From CAYVBW01 sp964449995 (GTDB lineage Bacteria; Patescibacteriota; Microgenomatia; UBA1400; PJMF01), in the NCBI GenBank assembly GCA_964449995.1, contig CAYVBW010000027.1, forward strand, positions 1 to 6,363: DNA of 6,363 nt, given 5' to 3'. The position numbers and the translations under genes were made by a program. Shown one piece after another: positions 5,318 through 6,363 of the stretch (the stretch's first letter is position 1; every line of letters starts with the position of its first letter). The notes under the pieces are model-generated. The model saw nothing but the letters and a program-made list of their open reading frames with translations. It was not told where the DNA came from and did not search any database.

Positions 5318-6363
5318 TTATCCTTTCTTTCTTGCTATCCTTGCTCCCAAAGAGCTCAATTTCTTATCAATATTTTCATAACCTCGGTCAATCAAGCCCA
5401 CGTTTTCTAAAACTGTTGTTCCGGTACCACTTATGGCTGCTAATAATATAGTAGCACCCGCCCTTAAGTCATGCACACGGAAATTGCCTCCAACAAAATT
5501 GGCAGGACCAATTATCTCAACTGCATGAATATCTGTGTCTTTTTTATCTTGCCAATTAAAATTATAAAAATCTGATGGATCATCTACCTCAATCTTAATA
5601 GGTTTAATTGAGGCTCCCATCTGATTAAGATCATCAATATATTGAAATCTATTCTGCATTACAGTTTCATGTATAAGACTTTTTCCCTCAGCATGCGATA
5701 TTAAAGTTGCCCACAAAGGTTGCCAATCGGTCATGAATCCTGGATGGATTTCAGTTTGAACATTGGTGGCTTTCAAAGGCTGTTGGTAAAAAAATCTAAC
5801 TCCATACTTCCCTGACTCATATCCACCACCTGCTTCCTGGAGTTTGTCTATAAATGCTGAAAAGTCCTTATAATTGGCATTCTCAATAATTACATCACCT
5901 TTGGTAGCTAGTGCTGCGCATGCGTAACTGACAGCCTCATTTCGATCTGGCATAACTCTATGGATAGCCCCATTAAGTTGGTTTACACCTTCAATTTTAA
6001 TAACTCTATCGGCAGTACGCTCAATTTTTGCACCCATTGTATTTAAAAATTCAATTAAATCGTCAACTTCTGGCTCCATAGCAGCATTTTCCAAAACCGT
6101 CACTCCCTCAGCTCGAACAGCAGTCATAATTAGTGTTTCTGTACCAGTGTGCGTGTTTTTTTCAAAACGATAGTTGCCGCCCCGTAATTTTTCAGTTTCT
6201 AAAATCAAAAAATCATCCTTATGCTGCCACTTTACACCTAGTTGTTCTAACCCAAAAAGATGTCTGTCTAAGGGCCTTTCTCCAATTTGATCTCCTCCTG
6301 GAAGAGGCACCTTAGCTTGACCAAACCTAGCCAGCAAAGGACCTATGAATAAAGTAGAAGCCC
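5318..6363 (-). CDS. murA: UDP-GlcNAc 1-carboxyvinyltransferase MurA (Asp-type), N-terminus cut off by window edge
   Basis: Catalyses the first committed step of peptidoglycan synthesis, transfer of enolpyruvate from phosphoenolpyruvate to UDP-GlcNAc in the cytoplasm. The frame is open to the window edge. 347 residues are visible, beginning ASTLFIGPLLARFG, which aligns with E. coli from about A92, so roughly 91 residues are missing. LPGGDQIGERPLD carries Asp at the position of E. coli Cys115. Other family blocks: NAAMEPEVDDLIEFLNTMGA, RVMPDRNE, PGFMTDWQPLW (with the conserved Asp of the FPTDMQ motif), HETVMQNRF, DLRAGATILLA (Arg matching E. coli R397) and IDRGYENIDKKL near the C-terminus. About 22 extra residues lie between NQMGA and DLRAG compared with E. 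coli. It ends 25 bp before mraY, probably in the same transcript. EPSP synthase is excluded by the PGGD-IG-RP-D and DLRAGA motifs. Confidence 0.95.
   Translation of the reverse strand, partial: ASTLFIGPLLARFGQAKVPLPGGDQIGERPLDRHLFGLEQLGVKWQHKDDFLILETEKLRGGNYRFEKNTHTGTETLIMTAVRAEGVTVLENAAMEPEVDDLIEFLNTMGAKIERTADRVIKIEGVNQLNGAIHRVMPDRNEAVSYACAALATKGDVIIENANYKDFSAFIDKLQEAGGGYESGKYGVRFFYQQPLKATNVQTEIHPGFMTDWQPLWATLISHAEGKSLIHETVMQNRFQYIDDLNQMGASIKPIKIEVDDPSDFYNFNWQDKKDTDIHAVEIIGPANFVGGNFRVHDLRAGATILLAAISGTGTTVLENVGLIDRGYENIDKKLSSLGARIARKKG

Noticed and set aside
6133..6315. A 60-codon plus-strand open frame.
   Set aside because: It lies wholly inside murA on the opposite strand. Its peptide resembles no family I know, and murA coding is unambiguous there.
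6335..6337. In-frame TTG that could be read as the murA start.
   Set aside because: The frame stays open upstream to the window edge and encodes the conserved ASTLFIGP block that precedes it, so the true start is outside the window.
1..6363. UGA recoded as Gly, as in Absconditabacteria/Gracilibacteria.
   Set aside because: All the genes read through in the standard code without internal UGA. The five visible stops are UAA or UAG, which is too few to infer recoding.

Overview
The window is one AT-rich block (roughly 35-40% GC by eye) in which every gene reads on the minus strand. In transcription order, from high to low coordinates, it carries murA (5' end cut off by the window) - mraY - ftsW - murG - ftsQ - ftsA (3' end cut off). 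This is a division and cell wall (dcw) cluster. The protein variants suggest a Candidate Phyla Radiation (Patescibacteria) genome, perhaps of the Microgenomates/Katanobacteria/Dojkabacteria type: a shortened glycine loop in MurG, a reduced His motif in MraY, an Asp-type MurA with an FMTDWQPLW motif, a small divergent FtsQ and a non-canonical FtsA phosphate-2 motif. That placement is inference from remembered family patterns, not from a search or tree.

Layout: murA occupies 5318-6363, then a 25-bp gap, mraY 4246-5292, a 38-bp gap, ftsW 3125-4207, a 95-bp gap with a candidate promoter and an inverted repeat, murG 1896-3029, a 6-bp gap, ftsQ 1134-1889, a 223-bp gap with a candidate extended -10 promoter, a 12-bp palindrome and a weak hairpin, and ftsA 1-910. 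There are no RNA genes, mobile elements or CRISPR arrays. No gene of more than a few codons is hidden in the gaps.

The genes work in one pathway. MurA commits UDP-GlcNAc to peptidoglycan synthesis. MraY moves phospho-MurNAc-pentapeptide onto undecaprenyl phosphate to make lipid I. MurG adds GlcNAc to make lipid II. FtsW polymerises lipid II at the septum. FtsQ links the periplasmic division complex, and FtsA tethers FtsZ to the membrane (ftsZ is expected just below position 1 but is not in the window). murD is absent between mraY and ftsW, and murC, murB and ddl are absent between murG and ftsQ, so the cluster is slimmed down compared with E. coli or Bacillus.

I do not see an undescribed system. 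The points worth a second look are active-site departures in otherwise intact essential enzymes (MurA Cys115 to Asp, the FtsA ATP site, the MraY HHH motif, the MurG loop), a Cys pair in FtsQ, a 22-residue insert in MurA, two candidate internal promoters that would split the cluster into transcription units, and the lack of clear Shine-Dalgarno sequences ahead of all five visible starts.
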